From Ramazzottius varieornatus (Eukaryota; Tardigrada; Eutardigrada; Parachela; Ramazzottiidae): DNA of 64,000 nt. Shown one piece after another: positions 23,471-34,701 of the stretch. The notes under the pieces were generated by a model. The model was given only the letters and a program-made list of their open reading frames with translations. It was not told where the DNA came from and did not search any database. Made by a program: the position numbers and the translations under genes. The stretch lies in NCBI GenBank assembly GCA_001949185.1, contig BDGG01000002.1:465783-529782 (forward strand), in the 5' to 3' direction. Within the stretch, counting starts at the first letter, position 1, and the number at the start of each line of letters is the position of its first letter.

Positions 23471-25145
23471 AATAAATCACCGGTCCACCCCTGGTACTGG
23501 TGAGCTGCAAAACCGAGCTGATCAGGGCACTGTCACCGCTGAGTTGATTGACAATCAATACTGGACTGCTCGGTTTAGCTGCTCGACACTCGACAGTCCA
23601 GAGGTTGATACGGCGCACGAGCAGAGGAAAAAATCGGATTAGCGTAGGAATGAGCCAATTGAAAGGGAGCACGTGAGCGGAGCCGAAACGACCGGAACCC
23701 ACTAATGTGCTCGGTGCTTAATTCCCGAGTAAGGCATATGGGCCGTTGCTCGAGTGCGTAAGAAATCCGACTAACTTTCCAACCAAGCTTTTCTGTGGGT
23801 GTTTTTCCCAAAAGTTCAAAATACCTTAGATTTGCTTCCAGGACGTCCCACCGAGGTGCCAACTGCACCTCTAACTGCATCTTTCAGGGTTTGACGTCGG
23901 TTATTAATTATTCCTCGAATTGTAGCAACGACTGCACGCTTGACTGTGACTATGTGAACCTAGAAAACAACGAAAACCTCAGTTTGACTGTGGGCGTAAC
24001 TGTGGCTTTCGAAAAATCGATGAGACTGCAACTTCAACTGTGGCTTTTGCCACTTTCTGGATTTCACTTTGCCTTTAACTGCTGCTTTTCGTAACAAGAT
24101 TCACTTGAGCAGCCGGAACTGGAAATCACTCTTTCCGTTTTTCTGTATCAGAACTGGAAACTTCGTGTGATTTGACATCACACCCTACCAAGAAGTCATT
24201 AGTTACGAAAATTGATAGAGGTTTTGCAGAAATTCCCGAGAAGTTACGCTAATTCGCTGGATCGCGTAGCAGGTCTCTACCTCAGCCGATTGGAGTAAGG
24301 AATGGGAGGGGCCAATGTCTCACGCTACCCGGATTTCTTGCGCCGCTCGTGTTCCGCATCAACCTCTCTGGTGATTCGACGCATCAGGCGCCCCCACAAG
24401 CGCGAAAACAGTCAAGCCTTGGAGGATCATGGACAGATACATGCACGTATGTGTCGCCTGAATCTTGCTGTTCGTAGCTAAATCCTTCGGAGAGCCTGAA
24501 CGTTCCTCCTCAGGCATTGCGAAACGCTGCGGAAGGGCCGGAAACCTTCTCCAGATTTTTCTGGAATTTCTCCAGATTTTTTGCGAATTTTGTCTGGACA
24601 TGTCATACGTCATGTCATTTCATATCACATGTAGCATATCATTTACACTGACGTCACATCTCGTGGTCCATGCGTCACCGTTTACAGTCACTACCTGGGG
24701 TGAACGACAGATGGTTATCCCTAATTCCCCTTTGATCTATCCGCCATAGGCTCAGGCTTGCCATAGACAACTGCTGCAGTTCAAGGCTCTCCAATAGTCA
24801 CGCTGTGACAGCCCTTGGCGCATTTCAATGGAAAAGCGTTCCGCAAATTTGGCTATGCGGCTCAAAAGCGGACCGAAATTAGACGAAATGAACTGTCCGC
24901 TCAGCTCCGACTGCTTCGCATGGCTTAACTTGTGGCCTCACTGGCCTGATGTAGAGCACGCTTTGCACGGAATCTAGCCGCATCCGCTCTACTGTACTAC
25001 AGCACAGCTGCGGTACGGGAATTGACGAAATTTGTGCAGTGCAGCACATTATGCAGCAGGAGGCCGAAAACTGCCGGTGTACCGCGCAGCTCCATGTACC
25101 GAAATCTAACAAAAACTATAGCTTTTGGATATTAGAACCTCAGGC
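23471..25145. other. Intergenic, no gene recognised
   Basis: A block at about 23880-24080 repeats GACTGTGRCT-like words. Nothing in the stretch looks like a splice-framed coding exon, and none of the GTGGCGCAC palindromes is present. Confidence 0.4.
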
Positions 25146-25514
25146 TAGAGCCCTGCAGCAGTAGCTGAAACCCGTGCTGCTTCTGCACTGCATCCGGTTT
25201 CCAGAATCTGCAACTGCACTGCATCAGCATTTAAAAATCAGAGTTTCTGCGTGTCAACGGAAATACATGTCAAATACATCGTGAACTTGGATGTTTCACA
25301 GAGACCTAAACGAAAAATGGTGCAGTCCGACCAGAAAAATGATTTTGCTACTTTTTTGGGGCAACAACAGTATACTGCGGCGGATGGTGGTGTCTTTTTC
25401 AAAACTGCAACTGCACTGCAACTGCATTTTCTCACCATTTCGGCGACTGCAACTGCACTGCATTGCAGTGAAATGCAGTGCAGAACAGAACGTACTGCAT
25501 GTTGCAGGGCTCTA
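25146..25514. repeat. CTGCA-rich block with perfect 12-bp inverted ends
   Basis: TAGAGCCCTGCA at 25146-25157 is mirrored exactly by TGCAGGGCTCTA at 25503-25514. Between them CTGCAACTGCACTGCA words recur about ten times in two clusters. The arrangement resembles a small non-coding element built from transposase-site-like repeats. The class is unknown; CAGGGCT is hAT-like, but it points the wrong way for a hAT end. Confidence 0.45.
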
Positions 25515-26270
25515 CTTCAGGCACCTGAGTTTTGCGGTATTAGAGGGGAACGTTTTCCCCGTTGACTGCCGACTTTGCTAATAATCCTACAAAATCCGTC
25601 AATATATCAGCATGCAGCGCAGTTGCAACAGGTCATTGCGCATCAGTAGCGCAGCTGCCTAGCCACTGCCCACTGGGCATGAAACTTGTACAGCGCGGCA
25701 CTGTAAAGAGCTTACCTCGGCAAAGAAGCACTCGTGCTGAATCAGCACGAACACTTCACGTACTTCTAGAACTTTCTTTCCTTCTGCTTCGCTGTCAAAG
25801 TAATAAACCGACTGTTCAGTAACAGTCGGGACTCCTTTTTTCCCTTCCTTCTCTTGAGACCTAGCATTACTAATAAAGAAGACTCTCCCCAGTCAGTTCC
25901 CTTTTGATCCTAATTCCTTCTTCATCGACCGACCTTGTAGGGTTCTTGTCAAGCCAGTGGGAGGCTTTACAGCACAGCGCAGCGAACAGTGATCCGGTAA
26001 TGTGCGCAGCACAGTTACTGCCTACTTTCGGACCTGAGGCCCAGTGCTCTAGAGTCTAACTTAGCTTGATGATCTCGTTGAACTTGACTTTGCCAAATTC
26101 ATAATTCATGGTTTCCCGAGATCAGCGATTCGGATTTTGATCCCCTGCGCGATGCGTGATGGGTTTGGTCTTCGAACGAGTCTACCGTATTCCTCTGACT
26201 TTTGGTGATCTGGTGCTGACAGAACTGGATCTGGCAGGGTGGACTGGAAGCTGGACAGCACGAATTCACG
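25515..26270. other. Upstream region of the HP1-like gene
   Basis: No gene is seen. The promoter and any 5' UTR exon of the chromodomain gene should be here. GCAGCGCAG and CAGCGCAG words recur near 25610-25670 and 25970-26000. Confidence 0.35.
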
Positions 26271-29200
26271 ATGCGAAAGGAAGTGAAAATCTTCAAGACA
26301 ACGGAGCCTGAAGATGATGAGGAGCAGGACGAAGATGATGATGCATTGGAAAGTAACAAGCCGGTCGATGAAGAGTTTGAAGTCAAGGAAATCTTGCACG
26401 AAAGGATAGAGAAAGGAGAACTGCTGTACTATGTTTTTTGGGAAGGCTACAGAATCGTGAGTTTTATTTGTCCAGTTTTTATCGTGGATGGTTTTGAATA
26501 CATTTTGCTATTTTTTACAGGAAGAATCTACCTGGGAGCCAGCGGAGAATTTAGCTGGTTGTGACGAAGTGCTCTAAGCTTAAGAAGACAAGAAAGAACG
26601 AGATCGTCGGTGGTGGTTGGTGGAGAATGAAGAAGCGGAGAAAACGAAGGAGAGGAAACGACAAAGGCGACTAAAGCGCGAACAAGAACGACAAAGTAAG
26701 TCTGGAAAACTCTCCCTCTCTTGAGAATATCCCTTCAAAATTCTGAGACGTCGGTAAGACCCTCTTCCTCGTTATTACCTAACGCGCGTTCGGAAGTTGC
26801 GATTGGAAGTTGCGATTGGATCATCCAGGAGAGCAGGTTTCAGGAGGTCTATATTTGTTGATAAGAATTATCTTCGTTATCGTTCCAATCAAGTTGATTG
26901 AAATTATGTGCCGGTACATTCCAAATGGGCACACACCACAACATGAGGAGCGGCACGCCTCTTTCCATTGAGAGTGCGCCAATGGTGCGCCAATTAGCAG
27001 CGCGCACCTCGGAACACTTGAGCAGTTGCTTGCTTTTCGCGATAGGAAAGCACGGTGGATCGTTAAGTCATACATTGCGCGCAGTGATCGAAATGTATAT
27101 GGTGTATTTGTCGTTGTAGAAGAACAGAGGCAGAGCAAATCTCCCAGTCCTGATCGACGTCGTCGAGAAGAACGCTCGTGGCGAGAACGCAGCAAAAGCG
27201 AGGAAATTTATCCTGAGCCACCGAAGAAGAAAAAGGCAGGCAAGGCTCGACCGCAGCCCAAGAAGGAGAAACGTGAACAAATGTTGGTCGACTTCAAGGA
27301 CCAACTCCAAGCCAAGAGGACCATGAAAGAGCTGAAGCAACTGAAGGACCAGCCACCAACACCGAACAAGATACGCGATCGATCATCTGACGAGAAGGAT
27401 GTGTCACCTATCGTGGAGAGGAAGAAAAGGAAGAAGAAGAGAAAAGTTCGGGTGGCGGATAGTGACGATGAAGGCAAGGTCTTCTACTCCAAGCTGATCC
27501 AGGATGGCACTCCCCAGAAGAAGGCTCGATTAATGGAGGAAAGTGGAGAAAGCGACAGCGAGAATGTCCAAAAGCCTAAAGATGTGTCCCCTCCTGTCTC
27601 GGTGTCTAGCCGAGAAACCAGCCCTGTCGAGACTCCACCACCTCTTCCAGTCTTATGTATCCCAGGCCGCTTCAGTACTTGTGAGCTGCGCTGACAGCAC
27701 GGCCCTGACGTATGGATCATGCCAAGGCCGTGCCGCTGAGTGTAAAATGTTATTCTGGTCCACCACGGCCTTGTCAGTAGGTGTCGCGGTCAAGGCCGTG
27801 CCGTATGATTGATGTACATTTACCTTTGTATTGCCTTTTCTTGTCTTTTGCAGTAGACTTTGTTCCCAACAAGGTACTCTTCGCCGAACTCTTCGGTGAT
27901 TCCTCGTCTTCGGAGAACGGTAAGTCCCCGACGGTCAGCAGATAGCCGCAATAAGCATCCTCTTTCTACAGATGTTGCAGAGCTTCCGCCAAGCATCAAC
28001 GAAGTTCCTCCCAAAGCTCCTCTTGCAGCTTCGAAGTCTCCCGCAGCTCCAGCTACGGTTTCTCCGCCCTTGTCGATACCAGTGGTACCTCAGAGACCAG
28101 CAGCGGCGCCAGTGACTGCCCGAGCGCCGGTTCAGTCGGTGGCTCCTGTTACTCCGCCAGAGGATCCAAAGCTGCAAGCGGCCATCCAGCGGGATCGTCT
28201 GCGAGTCGAACCGACCACCAAGCTGATTGCCCTTAACGAAGCGCGACCTCCACCTCGCATCAAGAGCTATATCGCACCTGCCAGCTCGCGTCTTCGACCT
28301 GTACCCATCGAACCCCTCCTCCCACCCCCCACACTTCGACGCAATAATATCACCGGTAAGCTCAAGTTTAGCTTGAGAACGAAAATGAAGGTTTTTCGTT
28401 GCGTTGAATTTATCAAAGCGACAAATTCACCAGCACTTTTCTTTGAAGAGGCGCATCCTTGCTGTCAGTAACCCGGCAAACGTGCGCGACTTGGGAGAAC
28501 AGTCAACCTCGGCAAGATCGTTTTTCCAAGAGGCTAACGTTTACAACCAATACCAATATAGAAGTGCGCCAGTGGGTAAAACAGACTCGTCAAGTCTACT
28601 CAAAAGCTCCCGAAAGTCCTGATACACATTCTGGAATCATGGCGACCAAAGTTAATATCAAAAATTAAGGTTCGAACATACTTGCAGGTCTTCCTGGCAG
28701 CAAGCGATGCATCAAGTCGGTGACAGCGCCACCGCGAAGTCCCAACTTGAACGGTGTGCAAGTTCCTCCTGAACAGCCACTTTCGAAGGCCATCCCGCCT
28801 CTCAGCAGAGCGGTCCCGCTGCCGAACAACCTCACTGTGCGGATCGCGAACAAACCCACACCTCTTGCCGTAACCATCAGCACCGTCCACATTCCCCCAC
28901 ACCAACTTGATCGAACACCGCTAGCAGCCACCCCGACACCGTCAACATCAGCCGCCTTCTTCCCTAGACCACCCAATAGCCCCCACCGTCAATCGTCCGG
29001 CTTCAAACTTTCCAGCGCCTTGAACCACCAAAGAGTACAAGAGTCTTGGGGTGAGGCCGGCAGGCCAAGGCTCGAGGAACCACGGAAAGACAGGGTGGTG
29101 TCGAGGATCGACCCGCCTAAAGTGGCGCAGAGTAGAGCAGGAAAGAGTAGTTTAGCTGATAAAACGGCAGTAAAGCCTGTCCGGCTCACACCAGCAGCAA

Positions 29201-31020
29201 TGAAAGCAGATACAAATGTAGGGGAAAAGGCTGCACAACAGACACAAGCAGATCCAAGGCCGAAACCTTCCACGGATACTGTAGTTGCTCCTTCTGAATG
29301 TCAGAGGCCTTTTCCACCGACCAACGCTGTCCGGAAATCTTCTCTGGTAACATCAGACTCTAGGTCGGCGGTCCCACCAGTGACCGTTACTTCCTCGGTG
29401 GCAGTGACTCCGCCCAAGGCTTCCTCCACTGATGCGCCAGTTGATCCGAGGAGCAAGCTTTCTTCTTCTGATGCGCCGGTTGACCCGAGAACCAAACCGT
29501 CCTGCCTGACTGTCAACTCGACGGTTCAGCCTCAGCCTTCCCTCAGACCGAATGCGCCTCCGGCTTTCAGTCTACCGTTGCCGCCGCCACCAGCACCACC
29601 ACTCAACATCCACACCAACTCGCCACTCCTACTTCAAGTCAACGCTCAATCAGCCGTCCGACCGGCGTTACCGTACCCGCCGGCCTCGGCGCATCTTCAG
29701 CAGCGCCTGGTGAATCAAGCTTTGACTAACTACCACCAAGCTTACCGGCCACACCCGCCGCCACTGGTCAACCAGCCACCTTTCACTCAGTCCAGCTTCC
29801 CCTTCAACCAGTTCCACCAACCTGCACCAGCTTTTGGTAGCCCACACGTCCTTCACAGCCCGTACTTTTTCAGTTCTGACCCGAATCCTTTCTCGCTGTA
29901 TGGGCAAGGTCCGCCACCTCAACAACAGCCCTTCGTCAAGCCTTTGTACGTCATGAATCAACCAGTCAATCACTTTGGAATGGTGGCCCCACACCTGTCC
30001 TTGGATAATCATAATTCGCTCCTCGGTGAATCGTCGCAGCACAGCTTTGGCTTGGTCGTTCCTCAACCGTTGCTTCACGGTACACCCGTGGCGCCACCTA
30101 CCCACCATGACAATCTGCATGTTCTGACTTCTGGTAATACTCACGGGACTGTGCCGGCTAGGCCAGTCCATCCCGTCCCAGTCTCGCCTCCCAGGCGGAA
30201 GAAGCCGCAAATGGTAAAAATGTTCGCCGTACTTGCTAATTACAATTAAATGCCCGACAAGAGGCTTTTTTCCAGGTGGCGCACTCCTCCAGTCTTAGCA
30301 ACTAGTGGTGTGCGCCACTTGGAACAATGGTCTTGTCCATTTTTGTCCATCTCCCCAAGTGGCGCACGTTCTCAGTTCCACTGACTGGAAGCATGCGCCA
30401 CTGGGGAAATAATGGGGAAGTTTGTCAGCCAGGCTTGCCGAATGAATTGGGACTGGCAGAAATACAAATTTCGTTTTGCAGATTCAGATATGGACATTTC
30501 GGCGGCACTAGACTTGGATGACACAGCAAAGAAGACGAGAAATGGAGGCGAAAGTCCGCAAGGAGATTTCGAGCCGATGTCTGTGGTTGAAGAGGGCGAA
30601 CTGTCGGACGACGACGCAAGTCCCGCTCTACGCATCGACTTGGAACCCATCTCAGATGCCGAAGAAGTCCACGAAGCTCCGCAGGAAAGTGCCGTTGCAG
30701 CACAAGGTGAAGAGGTGGCCATCACCGGAGAAGCTGCAACAGAAGCAATCGGACAGCCAAGTCAACAAGGCGAGACTGTAAAGCAAGTTGAAAGATGCTG
30801 GTTGCCTTTTGAGTACAGCTGTGACGAGCCTGTGGCCAAGCTGCTAGAAGTGGTGTGTGCGATAGAAGATGGTCGGTTTATGATTCAGTTAGAAGGCTGT
30901 TGGAAGAGGACACTTATAACCATGGCAGATATGCAAAAGTATTACTTTGAGCACTTGATAGCCTACCTGCAGCGCTTCCGGAAGGAACCTGTACCCAAAA
31001 ACTTTGCCTTGAAAAGCTGA
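26271..31020 (+). CDS. large HP1-like chromodomain protein with chromo-shadow-like C-terminus
   Basis: Proteins of this kind read methylated histone H3 and build silent chromatin. Exons 26271-26456, 26521-26695, 27120-27656, 27854-27919, 27972-28355, 28688-30213 and 30460-31020 stay in one frame for 1,145 codons. The acidic N-terminus leads to a chromodomain at residues 35-80 (EFEVKEILHERIEKGELLYY, FWEGYRIEESTWEPAENL), with cage positions F/W/Y. A charged helix (ERDRRWWLVENEEAEKTKER) and Lys-rich segments follow, then a 600-residue Pro/Ser-rich linker. The C-terminal 70 residues (VAKLLEVVCAIEDGRFMIQL, FEHLIAYLQRFRK) resemble a chromo shadow domain. Two TAA codons at 26575-26577 and 26581-26583 interrupt the frame directly after the chromodomain, yet coding sequence continues in the same frame. 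The acceptor before exon 7 is weak. It may be a pseudogene, a readthrough gene, or carry a sequence error. Confidence 0.72.
28446..28584. repeat. Palindromic GTGGCGCAC repeat, two worn units
   Basis: In the intron 28356-28687 of the HP1-like gene. Readable parts are GAGGCGCATCCTT, GTGCGCGACTTGGGAG and GTGCGCCAGTGGG. Confidence 0.7.
30274..30412. repeat. Palindromic GTGGCGCAC repeat, two units
   Basis: In the last intron of the HP1-like gene. The second unit has both 10-bp core arms perfect (AGTGGCGCAC... and ...GCGCCACT), with the reverse spacer CAGTTCCACTGACTGGAAG. Confidence 0.85.
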
Positions 31021-32805
31021 CCGTATTATGTGTGACAGGAACACTTCTGTGATATTCCATGGCCTCTCTCTCTCTCTTTTCCATTTTTCTCTTCCTGGAC
31101 TAGAAGTTTCATTTGGATGTTTCTTTGGAGAAAGCTGCTTTCCATTTATTCTTGTTTTAATGAAATCATAGCTCTGGTTCTTGTTTTGGTCAGATTGAAA
31201 TTTCGACTCTTCTTCCCTTGTTGTGGTTGCGTAAGAGGTTTTTGTCTTGGATGTCGTACGAGAGTTTAGTGCCGAATAAACCTGATGGAGTTTCTGCGTT
31301 ATTGCCGAGGACGATGCTATTGTCAAGCAGTGAGTATGAAGCTTTAAATGTTAATAGAGAGCAGGTATATGAAACTTCGTACCCGCCGTGGAAGGGAAGG
31401 GCCTTGTGCCAAGGTACAATCACGTAATCGTTTAGTCCGGCCATTTTCCCCCTACATACATCAGCACTTTCTACCAGGAAGTACAGACCAAATAAGCAGG
31501 CGATCTGCAAGCAAAGAGGTTTCGTCTGTCGGATTTTTAAGGTTTTGTCGCGGGAAAGTCGTTGTGACAACAGGTGCTTCGTTTGTGTTACTTGCTGTCG
31601 GAACAACCTCCTTATCGTGTCCTTCTCCTTCATCTCCACTGAAATACACCGTAGGCGTGCGGCTCTTTCTCGGAGTTAGAAATGTATCGTCATTGGTAAC
31701 ACGGATAACCGTTGATATCAGAAATCGAACACAGAATCCAGAAGCGAGGAATCCTCTCTTCCGTGGAAGGCTACTCACTGTGCAGATTCCAAGGTCAAGA
31801 GCTGTTTCCGCAGAAATATCATTTTTGAATGTCGCTGTATCAACGCGAATGCGCCACCCAAAAATCAGGTTTGTCTTTCGGTGTAAGTTCTGCGATCAGT
31901 CACTATTCTTACCAGCAGGAAGACCTAACGTTCTTCTATGAGAAATCAACCAAATATCGTATCTCTGACAAGAGCATCCGGAGTTCCAAGCCAAAACCTC
32001 AACGGCTCAGCGCAAAATATTACCCCGAACTGCTTGTTTTCGTTATTCCACAAAACGCTTTTGAATTTGGAAAATCAGTCTTTGGCAATTAAACCAAACC
32101 GCACATGCAGAAATTTGGGAGATCGAAGGTACCGTCGCAAAAACCATAGCACGGCTACGGCCAAGATCAGTCAACCTGAACTTAATCAGAACTAAATGCT
32201 CCGAAAAAGTTGCGATTTGCCCCGATCACTACCCGCATATATATATATACAAAAGTCCCCCGCGGCAGACGACCATTTTAACTAGGAAACTTTTGGAGAA
32301 ATTTTGTTGCTTGGAAAATGGGCTGTTTTTTTTGGATAGAGAGCTAGGCAGAGCCAATTGTATGTGGTCTTTCGGATACAGTTGAGGAAAACCGGAGGGA
32401 CAAGGGTTGCTTGGCCGCACTGTGCATGCAGGTGGCCAGGCCGAACGATCCCGGCATATACCCTGAGAACAGCAACTGTCGCTGGACGGCCACACCGTGG
32501 CACACGAAAGTTGTGTCGTAGTCTTCACTCTTGTACGGCAGCGACTTAATTCAATGAAAGGAGCCACGATGAGTATTGCCGCCTGCCGAAGACAGAGCAC
32601 CATCGAACGAGATGAGACGTACAAGGCTCAGGACGGAATCTCCTGAAGATGGGTTTCTCGCACTCCCCTCCTTGTAAGGCGTTCAGACAAGTGTGCCCGG
32701 ATTTAAGACTGTCGGACGGCCACAACCATCTTTTCCAATCGGCGTCGAGTCCCACTGGCCTGCTCAGAACTTTGTTCTACAACTGTAATCATGGCCGTGT
32801 GTGCA
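31021..32805. other. Intergenic, no certain gene
   Basis: On the minus strand 31778-31461 is open and reads plausibly (VYFSGDEGEGHDKEVVP, TNEAPVVTTTFPRQNL), and an overlapping frame is open at 31639-31190. Neither has a domain, a clear start or supporting splice sites. A (TC)n run lies near 31063-31077 and (TA)n near 32238-32250. Confidence 0.3.
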
Positions 32806-32951
32806 TACTGTAATGCTTCATGAACTTCGCGAAACACGTATTATACACGTGCAGTTGAGCCCCGGTCCGAAAATTTGGCCCTACCAATGCCCTAAGGGAT
32901 GTTTCGCGCGTATAATGACGTAGTTCGCAAAGTTCATGGAGCATTACAGTA
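32806..32951. mobile_element. Short MITE with TA duplication
   Basis: A 142-bp element (32808-32949) lies between TA dinucleotides. Its arms are inverted over about 46 bp. The outer 26 bp (starting CTGTAATGCT) differ at two positions, and the inner part contains ATTATACACG and ATTATACGCG. The CTGTA ends and TA duplication match those of the Tigger-like element at 13846-15013, so this may be a non-autonomous relative. Confidence 0.75.
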
Positions 32952-34701
32952 GGCAGTGGTATAATACATACTTCTAGGCCGAAAGACTTGAGTAGCATTA
33001 ACCTGAACTTTCAGTTGTTTCTGTCAGCTAGTTTGTGTTGATAGTACGGTACTGTACATCTATCTGAACTCAGTCAGTTTTCAAGTATAGTACCATAGTT
33101 AAACAGTAGGTTTTTGATACGAAAGGAAAGGGCGTCAAGCGAAGGTAGTCGTCTGTCAATGCTTATGGAGCGAAGAAGTGCGGGCCAAATAAGAACATCT
33201 ACGCGGCACTCATTTCCACGTAGAAAAAGCTAAAAGATAAAATGGTTCATTTGCTTGTGATGGTCATGCCCAGACGAGGTCTGCGACTTTGATTTGTCAA
33301 GATCGACGGCGGAGACTGGCAGGAAGACGGGTAAATAGGCCTCTTGGAGTGGCTTCAATGGCAGTTACGTAGGCTTTTCTCTTGGAGATATTGATAGTAC
33401 CGGTGGGCCGATCGATTTTCGCCTTTACTTTACAGTGGGGATTAACCATTGACCGTAGAGTACGAATGTACGATGGCAGGTAAAGGGAAGGGAAAGGGGA
33501 AGAGTTGGTGGCTAATTCACAAGGGGACTGTGCCTGTCCCGATGTCCCGGTATAGCCAAAGGCGCAAACCGCTGCGGCAAAACGATAGAAGAGAATCTAT
33601 GACATGATATGGGCTAGGGAGTTAAATCCCCCGACCGGAGTGGGCCCCGACGATCCTGGAACAGACTACAGGACTCCGGACTCGGAAGTGACGGACCTAA
33701 CTTACAGTACTGCAGTGACGTAAGCTCTTCGATTGGCAGTTTAAATTGAAGAGATATTGCAACTCAGACGGACAGCTGTTCCCTCAGAATCGGACTGCAT
33801 AGTGTGCTATTATAGCACATCTTCAGCCAGTTTTGGCACGCTGCTCGCTTAGTCCCCACCTTTTGATCAGTTTGAGTAGCTTGTTTGTAATGTCTTCAAT
33901 CAACACTTGCAATCAAAGAGCTTCACAGCATCGCGGTATACTGGAGCCGACAAAGGACTTTCATTTCCGAGTCTTGTAGTTTATTCCAGGATCGTCGGGT
34001 TATTTAGCTACACGGCTCAGATCACAGAAAAGACTCTCTTCTGTCGTTTTGCCGGGACGTCGTCGCGACACCCGTAATGGCCTTGTCATTATGTTCGTTG
34101 CTGTATGATCGTTATATATGATAGATGGAGCAAGGCCAGTCTGGTGTTGGTCATATGTTGTGATTGAGTCACGACATTCGTGCGCCGCGTAATCGACCGT
34201 ATTTACCTTACACATCTCCTTTTTCCTCCTGCTCTTCAGCCCCTCTTTCCAGCCAGCTCATGAGTTAATTTCCATCAGTGATCCTCCAAGAATCATCTCT
34301 GCGTCTTTTTCCTACAACCAAAAATAATTTTCCGTGCTTTTCCGGCCGGAGCTTCTTGGATGAACACGAGCAGTACTCGTCCTTGTAATCCCACCGTAAT
34401 CGAGTCGATTTGGTTGACTGGATTTTGCATACCCGATACACCCTCTTCTAAATTTTGTCGACGATGCATTTCTTTATCGAGAGGTATCGTAAAACACACC
34501 GATTGCTCAAATTCCACATTCACATTACCCTTATCTTCTTTTGATGCTACGATTGTTGTTTTTTTCCCGGTTACTGCAGGTGAATCTCAGCGACTCGGTT
34601 GAGTATTTGTCCCAACTTTGGGATATCCGCGAGGTTATTTCGAAATTGTCACCGTCTGAGGTCTACCGGGAAATTTGGCTGTTCATGGAAAAAAGAGTGT
34701 C
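32952..34701. other. Intergenic, no certain gene
   Basis: A short minus-strand open frame at 34523-34293 (EFEQSVCFTIPLDKEMHRRQ) and a plus-strand stretch after a TTACTGCAG acceptor near 34580 (SVEYLSQLWDIREVISKLSP) read like protein, but neither has a start or a domain. The latter could be an upstream exon of ARL13B in another frame. I leave both uncalled. Confidence 0.3.

Noticed and set aside
29668-30210. Minus-strand frames of 180 and 94 codons at 28989-30210
   Set aside because: They are antisense shadows of the Pro-rich exon of the HP1-like gene, whose codon bias keeps the opposite strand open.
31190-31778. Overlapping minus-strand frames that read partly like protein
   Set aside because: No start, no splice support and no recognisable domain; two frames cannot both be coding over the same bases.
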